Source: Methylobacterium sp. (lineage in GTDB: Bacteria; Pseudomonadota; Alphaproteobacteria; Rhizobiales; Beijerinckiaceae). Taken from it: 64,000 nucleotides of DNA. Shown piece by piece: positions 50,633 to 58,789 of the stretch. The stretch is taken from the NCBI GenBank assembly GCA_013823325.1, contig PNLY01000005.1, positions 50,846 through 114,845 of the forward strand, in the 5' to 3' direction. A program made the position numbers and the translations under genes. A model generated the notes under the pieces. That model worked only from the letters and a program-made list of their open reading frames with translations, was not told where the DNA came from and did not search any database. Numbering within the stretch: position 1 is the first letter of the stretch; every line of letters begins with the position of its first letter.

Positions 50633-51814
50633 CTATAGCTTGAACATCTCCCGCGCCGTCTCATGCGCCCGGATGTAGTCCCAGTCATAGGTGACGCCGA
50701 GGCCGGGACCGGTCGGGACCGGGAAGCAGCCATCCTTGTCGACGCCGTCGAGCTGGTCGCTGTAGCCGCAGGCATAGACCGGCGGCACCGCGTTCGGGCA
50801 ATCGGGGCCGACCAGCGCCAGCTCGTAGAAATTGGTGTTGCGGGTCGCGGCCATGCAGTGGCGATGGGCCGGGCCGCAGGCATGGATCTCGACATCGACG
50901 CCGAAGGCCTCGGCGAGATGGGCGATCTTCATCGCGCCGGTGATGCCGAGATCGTATTCCGGATCGGAGCGCAGCGCGTCGGTCCCGCCATTGATCAGGA
51001 AATCGGCCTTCGGCTCGAAGCCGCGCAGATATTCGGTCTGCAGGATCGGCGTCTTCAGCATCTCGCGCAGCTTCTTGTGGGCGAAGGCCGAGACGCCGCA
51101 ATCGCGCATCGGATCCTCGTACCAGAAGTAGTTGCCCTCGTCGCACGCACGCCCGACATAGAGCGCATCAGCGAAGGTCCTGAGCTCGTTGGCGGGGTCG
51201 AGCATCAGCGTCATCCGGTCGCCGACCGCCTTGGCGACGTGCAGGACGTTGGCGGCTTCCTCGCGCGCGTCGCCATCATGCCAGCCATGGACCTTGAAGG
51301 CGCGGTAGCCGAGCTCGTAGCAGGCCTCGGCGAAGTCAACGAAGGCCTCCTTGCTGTCGAGGCCGCCATTGCGGTCGCCATGATAGGTCGAGGCATAGGT
51401 CTTGAGCTTCGTGCGGTAGCCGCCGAGCAGTTGCGAGACCGAGGCGCCGAAGCGCTTGCCGGCGAGGTCCCAGAGCGCGATGTCGATCGGCCCGATGCCC
51501 ATGCCGTCATGCTGGCGCAGCTCGCGCTTCATGTCGTTCCAGATCTCCTCGCGGTGATCGGGATTGCGGCCGAGGATGTTGGGCGCCAGCGAGAGCGTCT
51601 GCGCCATGGTGGCGCGGGTGCCGCCCCAATGCATGACATATTGCCCTTCGGCGCCGTCCTCGCTGCGGATGACGACGGCGAACTTGGTCAGTTGCAGCTC
51701 TGAATTCGGCTTGTAGCCGATATTGTAGACGGCGCGGGCGTTATCGGCGGACGGCCCGAGATTCCTGGCCTTGAACGAGAATTCGACGATCTCGACTTCG
51801 CTGATCCTGGTCAT
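50633..51814 (-). CDS. Enolase-superfamily dehydratase or epimerase (mandelate-racemase subgroup)
   Basis: The 393-residue protein has a capping domain and a modified TIM barrel. Visible catalytic residues are K174-x-H176 (AFKVHGWH), metal ligands Asp206 (MLDPAN), Glu233 (WYEDPM) and Glu261 (TEYL), and a His-Asp dyad Asp284/His311 with the same 27-residue spacing as in mandelate racemase. The second lysine of the usual KxK is His here. Sugar-acid dehydratases and hydroxyproline-related enzymes share this fold. Placed 10 bases after dctM, it acts on the TRAP cargo, but the exact substrate is not readable. Confidence 0.88.
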   Translation of the reverse strand: MTRISEVEIVEFSFKARNLGPSADNARAVYNIGYKPNSELQLTKFAVVIRSEDGAEGQYVMHWGGTRATMAQTLSLAPNILGRNPDHREEIWNDMKRELRQHDGMGIGPIDIALWDLAGKRFGASVSQLLGGYRTKLKTYASTYHGDRNGGLDSKEAFVDFAEACYELGYRAFKVHGWHDGDAREEAANVLHVAKAVGDRMTLMLDPANELRTFADALYVGRACDEGNYFWYEDPMRDCGVSAFAHKKLREMLKTPILQTEYLRGFEPKADFLINGGTDALRSDPEYDLGITGAMKIAHLAEAFGVDVEIHACGPAHRHCMAATRNTNFYELALVGPDCPNAVPPVYACGYSDQLDGVDKDGCFPVPTGPGLGVTYDWDYIRAHETAREMFKL

Positions 51815-51823
51815 GAGGGTCCC

Positions 51824-53098
51824 TTAGAAACCGGCCACACGCGGCAGCCACAGGCTGAGCGCGGGCACATAGGTGATGATGGCGAGAGCGACGATCAGCG
51901 CGATCAGGAAGGGCCAGAGCTCGCGGAAGAGCGGCCCGAGTTTTTCACGGGTGATCGCCATGGCGACGAAGCAGAGCACCCCCACCGGCGGCGTCACCTG
52001 GCCGATGACGAGGTTGACCAGGAGCACGATGCCGAAATGCACGAGGTCGATCTGCAAGGCGGTCAGCAGCGGCAGGAGGATCGGCACCAGGATGATCATG
52101 ATGGCGATCGTCTCCATGAACATGCCGGCGATCAGCAAAGCGATGTTCAGGATCAGCAGCACGACCAGCGGGTCGGTCGAGATCGACTTCATGAAGTCGG
52201 TGACGAGCTGGGGCGCCTGGTCGACGGCGAGGATCCAGCTGAAGGGCGAGGCTGCCGCGACGATAGCGAGGATGACCGCGGTCTCGCGCGCCGTGCCGAC
52301 CAGGATCGCCGGCAGGTCGGCGAGGCGGATCGTGCGATAGACCAGCATGCCGACGACGAGAGAGTAGGCGGCGGCGACGCCGGCGATCTCGGTCGCGGTG
52401 AACAGCCCGGCGCGGAAGCCGACGATGATCAGCACGGGCATCAGCAGAGCCAGCGAAGCGTATTTGAACTCGGTCCAGAGATTGGCGAGCGAGAAGGCGC
52501 CAGCCGGCCGGAAGTCGCGCTTCAGCGCGAGGATGGCGATGGTCGCCATGATGCAGCCGGCCATGACGAGCCCGGGAATGATGCCGGCGACGAACAGGCT
52601 GCCCAGCGAGATGTTCGCCTGCCAGGCATAGACCACCATCAGGATCGAGGGCGGAATGATCGGCCCGAGCGTGCCGGCGACGGCCGAGAGCGCCGCGCCG
52701 AAGGCGCGCGGATAGCCCATCTTCTCGAGCTGCGGCACGAAGACCCGGGCGGCAGCGGCCGTGTCGGCCACGGAGGAGCCGGAGATGCCTGAGAGGAAGA
52801 CCTCGCCGACGACGAGCGTATGGGCCGGGCCGCCGCGGATATGGCCGACCAGCGCCTTGGTGAAGCTGAACAGCCGCTCGGAAATGCCGGACGCGTTCAT
52901 CAGCGAGCCGGCGAGCGTGAACAGCGGGATCGCCAGCAGCGGGAAGGACTGCACGCCGGCGACGATGCGCTGAGCGGCCACGGTGAGCGGGATGCCCTCC
53001 ATGAAGATCACCAGCAGGGCCGAGCCCGCCATGGCGATCCAGATCGGCGTGCCGACGACGATGAGCAGGGCGAAGGCGCCGAGGAGCAAGGTCACCAT
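51824..53098 (-). CDS. dctM: TRAP transporter large permease DctM
   Basis: The 424-residue membrane protein has about twelve spans and DctM motifs (IPLFTLAGSLMNASGISERLFSFTKALVGHIRGGPAHTLVVGEVFLSGISGSSVADTAA, IIPPSILMVVYAWQANISLGSLFVAGIIPGL, LLINIALLIAGMFMETIAIMIILVPILLPLL-like, INLVIGQVTPPVGVLCFV-like). It is the cation-driven channel subunit of the TRAP importer. It follows dctQ by five bases and is followed by the enolase-superfamily gene. Confidence 0.94.
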   Translation of the reverse strand: MVTLLLGAFALLIVVGTPIWIAMAGSALLVIFMEGIPLTVAAQRIVAGVQSFPLLAIPLFTLAGSLMNASGISERLFSFTKALVGHIRGGPAHTLVVGEVFLSGISGSSVADTAAAARVFVPQLEKMGYPRAFGAALSAVAGTLGPIIPPSILMVVYAWQANISLGSLFVAGIIPGLVMAGCIMATIAILALKRDFRPAGAFSLANLWTEFKYASLALLMPVLIIVGFRAGLFTATEIAGVAAAYSLVVGMLVYRTIRLADLPAILVGTARETAVILAIVAAASPFSWILAVDQAPQLVTDFMKSISTDPLVVLLILNIALLIAGMFMETIAIMIILVPILLPLLTALQIDLVHFGIVLLVNLVIGQVTPPVGVLCFVAMAITREKLGPLFRELWPFLIALIVALAIITYVPALSLWLPRVAGF

Positions 53099-53103
53099 GG
53101 CCG

Positions 53104-53616
53104 CTACTCGCGCGTCGTGATATCGGACCAGAGCGCGCCCGCGGGCCCCTCATCCAGCAGGTTGCGCAGGAGATGCAGCAGCGAGAGCACGCTGCCGGCG
53201 AAGAGCGGCGCGATCATCCAGCCGGCCGAGATACCGAGCATCGGCGTGATGTTCGGCATCTCGCGCTGGAGATAGCGCCAGGAGAAGAAAGTCAGCGTTC
53301 CCAGCACTACTGCCGTTGTCAGGAAAGCGAGGAGGCCGAAAGCGCAGGCGAGCCAGCGCGGTGCGAACATTGCGATCACGTCGATGATGATGTGGGTGCG
53401 CGCGTGGAAGGCGCTGGCGATGCCGAGGAAGACCATCCAGGCGAAGAGCAGCAGGATGAGCTCCTCCGACCAGGTCAGCGGATCGCTCAGCACATAGCGG
53501 AAGACAACGGCGGCGCAGACCAGCATCACGATGGCAGCGTGGAGGATCGCGAGAGCGGCATCCTCCGCGCGGCTCGACCAGTCGTCGAGCCGCCGGATCA
53601 GGGTGAGGCCGGTCAT
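53104..53616 (-). CDS. dctQ: TRAP transporter small permease DctQ
   Basis: The 170-residue protein has four membrane spans and the DctQ segments YVLSDPLTWSEELILLLFAWMVFLGIASAFHARTHIIIDVIAMF and ALCFGLLAFLTTAVV-like. It joins DctM in the membrane complex. It lies between dctP and dctM with nine- and five-base gaps. Confidence 0.93.
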   Translation of the reverse strand: MTGLTLIRRLDDWSSRAEDAALAILHAAIVMLVCAAVVFRYVLSDPLTWSEELILLLFAWMVFLGIASAFHARTHIIIDVIAMFAPRWLACAFGLLAFLTTAVVLGTLTFFSWRYLQREMPNITPMLGISAGWMIAPLFAGSVLSLLHLLRNLLDEGPAGALWSDITTRE

Positions 53617-53625
53617 CGTGCCGGA

Positions 53626-54624
53626 CTAGCGCTGGCGCTGCTTGTCGATCGCCGCGAGCACGCGTTCGAGATGGGCCTTGCCCCAGCGCCCCTCCATCGC
53701 GGTCGCGACGACCTTGGACTTGGCGGCGAAGGCGTCGCGATCGACGTCCTCGACGATCTTGGAGCGGCCGGACTTGCGGATGTCCTCCAGCATCGAGGCT
53801 TCGCGCTTCTGCTGGAGATAGGTGTTCATCGCCGAGGCGCGGGCAGCCTCCGCGAACAGCACCTCGCGATGCTCGGGCTTCAGCCTGGCGAGGCTGTCCT
53901 TGTTGATGACGATCATGTTGTTCTGGAGCATGTGCTTGGTCATCGCGACGAAGCCCTGCACCTCGTAGAACTTGCGCGAGAAGATCGTCGGGATCGGGTT
54001 CTCCTGCCCGTCGACCGTCTTCTGCTGGAGCGCGGTATAGACCTCGCCGAACGGCACCGGCGTCGGCGCCGCGCCATAGGCCTTGATCGTCTCGACCCAG
54101 ACCGGGCTTTCCGGCACGCGTATCTTCAGGCCCTGCAGGTCCTCCGGCTTCTTCACGGCGCGGTCGAGCGTCGTCATGTTGCGCCAGCCCCAGTACCAGA
54201 TGCGGGTCACCGGCACGATGTTGTGCTTGTCGCGCAACTCGTCGAACACGGGATCGAAGGCGTCGGAGCGGATGATCGCTTCGGCCTCGCTCCAATCCTT
54301 CCAGAGGAAGGGCGCGCTGGGGATTTCCAGCGCCGGCACCAGCGAGGAGGCTGCCGCCATCGACGGCGCGGACAGGTCGAGCGCGCCCTCCTTGACCTGC
54401 TTGAAGAGGTCGACCTCCTTGCCGAGCTGTTCGGCCGGAAAGACCCGGATGGTGACGGCGCCGCCGGTACCCTTGTTCACCCGCTCGGCGAACTCCTGGA
54501 AGAGTTCGCCGGCGATCTCGGCGGTGGTGTTGGCGTGGCCGAAGCGCAGGGTCTGCGCCTGCGCCGCGCCGGCGATCAAGCTGCCGGCGATCAAGGCCGC
54601 GGCGGCGATGCGTCTCAGGATCAT
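53626..54624 (-). CDS. dctP: TRAP transporter periplasmic binding protein DctP
   Basis: The 332-residue protein starts with a Sec signal (ILRRIAAAALIAGSLIAGAAQA) and has DctP motifs LRFGHANTTAEIAGELFQEFAERVNKGTGGAVTIRVFPAEQLGKEVDLFKQVKEGALDLSAPS, LKIRVPESPVWVETIKAYGAAPTPVPFGEVYTALQQKTVDGQENPIPTIF, with the carboxylate-binding arginine in the IRVP segment (LKIRVPESP). It is 53 bases after the GntR gene. DctP proteins bind organic acids or their hydroxy derivatives. Confidence 0.94.
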   Translation of the reverse strand: MILRRIAAAALIAGSLIAGAAQAQTLRFGHANTTAEIAGELFQEFAERVNKGTGGAVTIRVFPAEQLGKEVDLFKQVKEGALDLSAPSMAAASSLVPALEIPSAPFLWKDWSEAEAIIRSDAFDPVFDELRDKHNIVPVTRIWYWGWRNMTTLDRAVKKPEDLQGLKIRVPESPVWVETIKAYGAAPTPVPFGEVYTALQQKTVDGQENPIPTIFSRKFYEVQGFVAMTKHMLQNNMIVINKDSLARLKPEHREVLFAEAARASAMNTYLQQKREASMLEDIRKSGRSKIVEDVDRDAFAAKSKVVATAMEGRWGKAHLERVLAAIDKQRQR

Positions 54625-54677
54625 GCGTGTCCTCCCTGGTGTTGAACCGGACCGTTTTCGGCCTCGGGGCGTTGCGG

Positions 54678-55337
54678 CTATTTGATCAATCGCTCGTAGG
54701 ATCCTTCGAGATGCAGGCGCATGGCCTGCGCTGCCGCATCGGGATCGCCGGCTTCGAGCGCGTCGACGATGCGCAAATGCTCCCGGTGGGTCAGGCCGAC
54801 ATCCTGCTCGCGGGTCAGGTAGAGCCGCGAGATGTGCAGGTGGAAGCGCAGGTCGTCATAGCTCTTGAGCGCGACCTGGTTGCCGGCGGCCTGCAGGATG
54901 AGGCGGTGGAAGCGGTCGTCGCCCTCGGTGAAGCCGCGATGGCTGCGATATTCGCGCGACGGCTCGCCGGCCATCATCGTCGCGACCTCGCCGCGCAGCG
55001 CCGCGATGACATCCGGGCCGGGCCTGCGCCTGGCTGCCTCAGCCGCAGCCCAAGGCTCGATCACGCCGCGAAAATTGTAGACGTCCTCGTAATAGCGCCG
55101 GTCAGGCAGCGGCGCCGTGGCGAAACCGATGAAGGGCTCGGCCTTGACCAGCCCCTCGGCGACGAGCCGGGCCAGCGCCTCGCGGATCGGCGTCGACGAG
55201 ACCTGAAGCTCCCGCGCCAGCCCGTCGACATTGAGCTTCTCCCCCGGCGCATAGGCCTGGTCGAGGATACGTTCCTTGATCGCCTCGTAGACCTGATCGC
55301 CGAGCACGACCCGTTCGATCTTGCGTGCACCGCTCAA
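54678..55337 (-). CDS. GntR-family regulator (FCD subgroup), first gene of the TRAP operon
   Basis: The 219-residue protein has an N-terminal winged helix (DQVYEAIKERILDQAYAPGEKLNVDGLARELQVSSTPIREALARLVAEGLV, residues 14-66) and an FCD domain (FRGVIEPWAAAEAARR, GDDRFHRLILQAAGN, HREHLRIVDALEAGD with the metal-binding histidines). It is the first gene of GntR-dctPQM-enolase-acnX on the minus strand and probably represses the operon until the imported compound binds. Confidence 0.9.
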   Translation of the reverse strand: MSGARKIERVVLGDQVYEAIKERILDQAYAPGEKLNVDGLARELQVSSTPIREALARLVAEGLVKAEPFIGFATAPLPDRRYYEDVYNFRGVIEPWAAAEAARRRPGPDVIAALRGEVATMMAGEPSREYRSHRGFTEGDDRFHRLILQAAGNQVALKSYDDLRFHLHISRLYLTREQDVGLTHREHLRIVDALEAGDPDAAAQAMRLHLEGSYERLIK

Positions 55338-55357
55338 TGCTTGGCATCCTGCATCTT

Positions 55358-55373
55358 GGATCGTGCATGATCC
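55358..55373. promoter_or_regulatory. Imperfect palindrome GGATCGTGCATGATCC before the GntR-TRAP operon
   Basis: GGATC and GATCC arms flank GTGCAT, 20 bases before the GntR start, in a region with repeated TGCATC/TGCATG words. An autoregulatory GntR site is plausible. The arms are short, so chance is possible. Confidence 0.25.
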
Positions 55374-55490
55374 TGGAATGAACGATCGGGCAAGTCAACC
55401 CACCGCTCCGCACCACCACTGGTTTCACGGTGTGCCGTCCCAAGCTTCATACCTGGCCGTGGCCTGCCCAGATGTCAGCCGTCGCGCAGC

Positions 55491-56393
55491 CTATTGCTGC
55501 TGCGCCGCCAGGCTCTCGCTGCGTAGAAAGCGGATGAACTCCTCGACCAGGCGGGTGCGCTGGCTGTGCGAAGGGAACAGCACGCCGAAATTATAGGGCA
55601 CGTCCGGCTCGAAGCGGCGCCAGACGAGCCCCCTGGAGGCGAAGGCATTGGCGGTGAAGCGGTCGGTGACGGTGATACCGACGCCACTGGCCACGAGCTC
55701 ACAGGCCACGGCGGCGATCGGCGTGTCGACGCGGATATCCGGGACGGAACCGGCATCGTCGAGAGCCTGCTGGAACGGCAGATGCGGGAAGCTATCACGC
55801 CCCTTGCCGACGAAGGCCAGTCCGTGCAGGTCGCGCGGCGTGATCACCTCGCGCGCCGCGAGGGGATGATCGGGCAGCATCACGCAGACCCCGATGGCGG
55901 GGTCGAACAGCTCGATCTCGACCCCCGGCTTCTCCATCGGCAGCATGGCGAAGCCGATGTCGAACTGGCGGGTCGAGACCCAGGAGGCGATCGTCTCCGA
56001 ACGCTGGACCTGGAGCGCGGCGGCGACGCCCTGGTGCTCTCTCAGGAAGCGGGCGAGCGCCGCCGGCAGGAACTGGTGGGCCAGCGCCGGCATGCTGACG
56101 ATCCTGAGCTGCTCGACGCGCCGCTCCTTGATCTGGGCCGCACGCTCGGCGATGCGCTCCAGCCCGACGAAGCTGCGCTCGACCTCGTCATGCAAAGCGA
56201 GCGCTTCCGCCGTCGGCCAGCTGCGCCCATCCGCCCGGGTGAAAAGGGCGAAGCCGAGGCGCTCCTGCAATTCCTTCAACAGCCTGGAGATCGAGGGCTG
56301 CGACGTCCGCAGCATGCGCGCAGCCTGGGTGAAGCTGCCGACATGCAGCACCGCGTTGAAGGCCTCCCAGTGCTTGTGACCGATCTGCGTCAA
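55491..56393 (-). CDS. LysR-family transcriptional regulator (OccR/NocR-like)
   Basis: The 300-residue protein has an N-terminal HTH (WEAFNAVLHVGSFTQAARMLRTSQPSISRLLKELQERLGFALFTRADGR) and a LysR effector domain. It resembles the opine-responsive OccR/NocR branch of LysR in its early residues and the AVACELVASGVGITVTDRFTANAFASRGLVWRRF segment. It is divergent from the Pot-type binding protein, so it probably activates that operon with an opine-like or polyamine-like inducer. Confidence 0.88.
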   Translation of the reverse strand: MTQIGHKHWEAFNAVLHVGSFTQAARMLRTSQPSISRLLKELQERLGFALFTRADGRSWPTAEALALHDEVERSFVGLERIAERAAQIKERRVEQLRIVSMPALAHQFLPAALARFLREHQGVAAALQVQRSETIASWVSTRQFDIGFAMLPMEKPGVEIELFDPAIGVCVMLPDHPLAAREVITPRDLHGLAFVGKGRDSFPHLPFQQALDDAGSVPDIRVDTPIAAVACELVASGVGITVTDRFTANAFASRGLVWRRFEPDVPYNFGVLFPSHSQRTRLVEEFIRFLRSESLAAQQQ

Positions 56394-56429
56394 ATCAAGG
56401 CACTCCCTCGCCAGCGCACTGCAATCTCG

Positions 56430-56516
56430 GTGAGAGCTGCCTCACACCTCATATCAAATCCGGATCGATCGATCCATATTTCGTCAATTGACAGATACCC
56501 CTGCGACCGGAACCCT
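56430..56516. promoter_or_regulatory. LysR-type control region: two palindromes and a perfect -35 box
   Basis: The 157-base divergent gap contains GTGAG-N6-CTCAC (56430-56445), a perfect palindrome GGATCGATCGATCC (56462-56475), then TTGACA (56488-56493) with a weak -10 at about 56511, 35 bases before the ABC operon ATG. Palindromes 10-60 bases upstream of the -35 box suit LysR recognition and activation sites. Confidence 0.4.
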
Positions 56517-56550
56517 GAGGGCAATCAGGCAAGAAAGAGGGGTCGCCGGC

Positions 56551-57600
56551 ATGAATTCTCCGCGTCACGGAATCTGTTCGCTCGCGCTCGGAATGGCGCT
56601 GTCCGCCACGGGCTGGATGGCGTCCGGCGCTCTCGCGCAGGACACCATGTACATCGCCGGCTATGGCGGCTCGTTCGAGCGTCTGATGCGGGATTCGGTG
56701 ATCCCGTCCTTCGAGAAGGCCAACTCCGTCAAGATCGAATACGTCGCCGGACAGTCGACCGCGACGCTGGCGAAGCTGCAGGCCCAGCGCAGCAAGCAGG
56801 AGATCGATATCGCGATCGTCGATGACGGCCCGATGTATCAGGCGGTGCAGTTCGGCTTCTGCGCACCGATCCAGAAGGCGCCGGTGCTGGACGACATCTA
56901 TCCGATCGCGAAGCTCGCCGACCAGGCCATCGCGTTCGGCATCGGCGTCACCGCGCCGGTCTACAACACCAAGATCTTCAAGGAGAAAGGCCTGCCCGTC
57001 CCGACCTCCTGGGGCGATCTCGGCAACAGCGCCTATAAGGGCCAGCTCGCGCTTCTGGGCGCCGCCAGCACGACCGGCTTGCACGGGCTGATCATGGTCG
57101 CACGCGCCAAGGGCGGCGGCGAAGCCAATATCGCCCCCGGCTTCAAGGCCTTCAAGGACGAGATTCGGCCGAACATCGTGACCTTCGCTCCCTCGGCGCC
57201 GAAGCTGGAGGAGCTGCTGCAGAGCGGCGAGATCGCGATGACGGTGGTCGCGCGCTCGCGCGCCGTCGCACTGAAGAAGGAAGGGCTGCCGCTGCAGGCC
57301 GTCGAGCCCGAGGAAGGCGCCGCGGCGCTGATGGTGACGATGTGCCCGGTCGTCGACAGCGACGTGCCGGCGCAGGCGCAGGAATTCATCCAGCACATGC
57401 TTTCGCCCGAGATCCAGAAGGTCTTCGCCAAGGCGGGCTACGGCCCGGTCAACCGCAAGACCGAGCTGACCGAGCAAGAGAAGGAGGGCCTCGCCGTCGG
57501 CGACGAGGCCGTCGGCAAGCTCGCCAAGATCGACTGGCCGGTCGTCAACCAGAACCGCGCCGCCTGGACGCAGCGCTGGAACCGCGAAGTCGAACGCTGA
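56551..57600 (+). CDS. ABC transporter substrate-binding protein, PotD/PotF-like
   Basis: The 349-residue periplasmic protein has a Sec signal (LALGMALSATGWMASGALAQ), then DTMYIAGYGGSFERLMRDSVIPSFEKANSVKIEYVAGQSTATLAKLQAQRSKQEIDIAIVDDGPMYQAV and GVTAPVYNTKIFKEKGLPVPTSWGDL, a group-2 binding protein of the spermidine/putrescine or 2-aminoethylphosphonate type. GAGGGG lies eight bases upstream of the ATG. Related proteins bind opines and other polyamine-like solutes in rhizobia. A hairpin-rich gap separates it from the ATPase gene, allowing more binding protein than membrane parts. Confidence 0.9.
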   Translation: MNSPRHGICSLALGMALSATGWMASGALAQDTMYIAGYGGSFERLMRDSVIPSFEKANSVKIEYVAGQSTATLAKLQAQRSKQEIDIAIVDDGPMYQAVQFGFCAPIQKAPVLDDIYPIAKLADQAIAFGIGVTAPVYNTKIFKEKGLPVPTSWGDLGNSAYKGQLALLGAASTTGLHGLIMVARAKGGGEANIAPGFKAFKDEIRPNIVTFAPSAPKLEELLQSGEIAMTVVARSRAVALKKEGLPLQAVEPEEGAAALMVTMCPVVDSDVPAQAQEFIQHMLSPEIQKVFAKAGYGPVNRKTELTEQEKEGLAVGDEAVGKLAKIDWPVVNQNRAAWTQRWNREVER

Positions 57601-57613
57601 GCCCAGCCTTCTT

Positions 57614-57688
57614 GCAATTCCGGACGCAGAACCGCTGCACATTTCTGCTGGAATTGCGTTCAGTCCGGCCGGCCCTGCCCGGCCGGAC
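57614..57688 (+). repeat. Two strong hairpins between the binding-protein and ATPase genes
   Basis: A compound stem pairs GCAATTCC with GGAATTGC (57614-57621 / 57650-57657) and GCAGAA with TTCTGC inside (57626-57631 / 57643-57648). It is followed by a perfect 10-base-arm hairpin GTCCGGCCGG-CCCTGC-CCGGCCGGAC (57663-57688). No T-run follows, so they probably act as mRNA-stabilizing or partial attenuating structures that give unequal expression within the operon. Confidence 0.6.
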
Positions 57689-57715
57689 CCTTCCCCGAAC
57701 GAGCCTTCCAAGCCC

Positions 57716-58789
57716 ATGGCCAAGATCGCGCTCGAGGCGCTGACCAAGCGCTTCGCCAATTTCACCGCGCTCGCGGGGATCGACCTTTCGATCGAACCGG
57801 GCGAATTCGTCGGGCTGCTCGGCCCCTCCGGCTGCGGCAAGACCACGACCCTCAACATCGTCGCCGGCTTCGAGGAGCCGAGCGGCGGGCGCGTCCTGCT
57901 CGACGGCCGCGATCTTGCGGGCGTGCCGGCGAACCGGCGCGGCATGGGCATCGTCTTCCAGAGCTATGCGCTGTTTCCGCACATGACCGTGGCGGAGAAC
58001 ATCTCCTTCGGGCTGGAGATGCGCGGCATGGGCCGCACCGAGCGCGACCAGGCGATCCGCCAGGCGCTCGACCTCGTCCATCTCTCGGCCATGAGCGAGC
58101 GCTATCCGCGCCAGCTCTCCGGCGGCCAGCAGCAGCGGGTCGCCCTGGCGCGGGCGCTCGCCATCGAGCCGGCCCTGCTCCTGCTCGACGAGCCCCTGTC
58201 CAATCTCGACGCCAAGCTGCGCGAGGAGATGCAGGTCGAGATTCGCGCGATCCAGCGCCGCGTCGGCACGACGACGATCATGGTGACGCACGACCAGGCC
58301 GAGGCGCTCGCGACCTGCGACAAGATCGCGGTGATGGATGCCGGCCGCATCGTCCAGCTCGCCGACCCGCTGACGCTCTACGATGCGCCCGCGAGCCGTT
58401 TCGCCGCGGCCTTCGTCGGGCGCTCCTTGCAATTGCCGGCCACGGTCACCGCCGTCGACGGGTCGATCGCGCGCCTGCGGATCGAGGGCTTGCCGGCAGA
58501 GGTCGGCGGGCGGCTGCATCGCCCTGTGCCGGTCGGCGAGACCGTTCTGATCGCGCTGCGGCCAGAAAAGGTCCTGCTCGGCGCTCCCGGAGCGGGCGCG
58601 CTCGACGGCCGCCTGCAATCGCGGGTGTTCCAGGGCAGCTCCTGGCTGTTCGCGGTGCAGACGAGCGTCGGCAGCGTTTTGGTTTCCGAGCCGCATCGTG
58701 GCGCCCCGCGCTTCCAGGAGGGCGACGAGGTCTCGATCGCCTGGACGCCCGAGGACGCCGCCGTAGTGCCGGAGGCAGCCCGTGGCTGA
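57716..58789 (+). CDS. ABC transporter ATPase, PotA type
   Basis: The 357-residue ATPase has Walker A LLGPSGCGKTTTLN, the PotA-type FQSYALFPHMTVAENISFGLEMRG, signature QLSGGQQQRVALARALA, Walker B LLLLDEPLSNLDAKLREEM, switch MVTHDQAEAL, and a C-terminal TOBE domain (about 270-350). It powers the adjacent permeases. It overlaps the first permease gene by eight bases. Confidence 0.95.
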   Translation: MAKIALEALTKRFANFTALAGIDLSIEPGEFVGLLGPSGCGKTTTLNIVAGFEEPSGGRVLLDGRDLAGVPANRRGMGIVFQSYALFPHMTVAENISFGLEMRGMGRTERDQAIRQALDLVHLSAMSERYPRQLSGGQQQRVALARALAIEPALLLLDEPLSNLDAKLREEMQVEIRAIQRRVGTTTIMVTHDQAEALATCDKIAVMDAGRIVQLADPLTLYDAPASRFAAAFVGRSLQLPATVTAVDGSIARLRIEGLPAEVGGRLHRPVPVGETVLIALRPEKVLLGAPGAGALDGRLQSRVFQGSSWLFAVQTSVGSVLVSEPHRGAPRFQEGDEVSIAWTPEDAAVVPEAARG

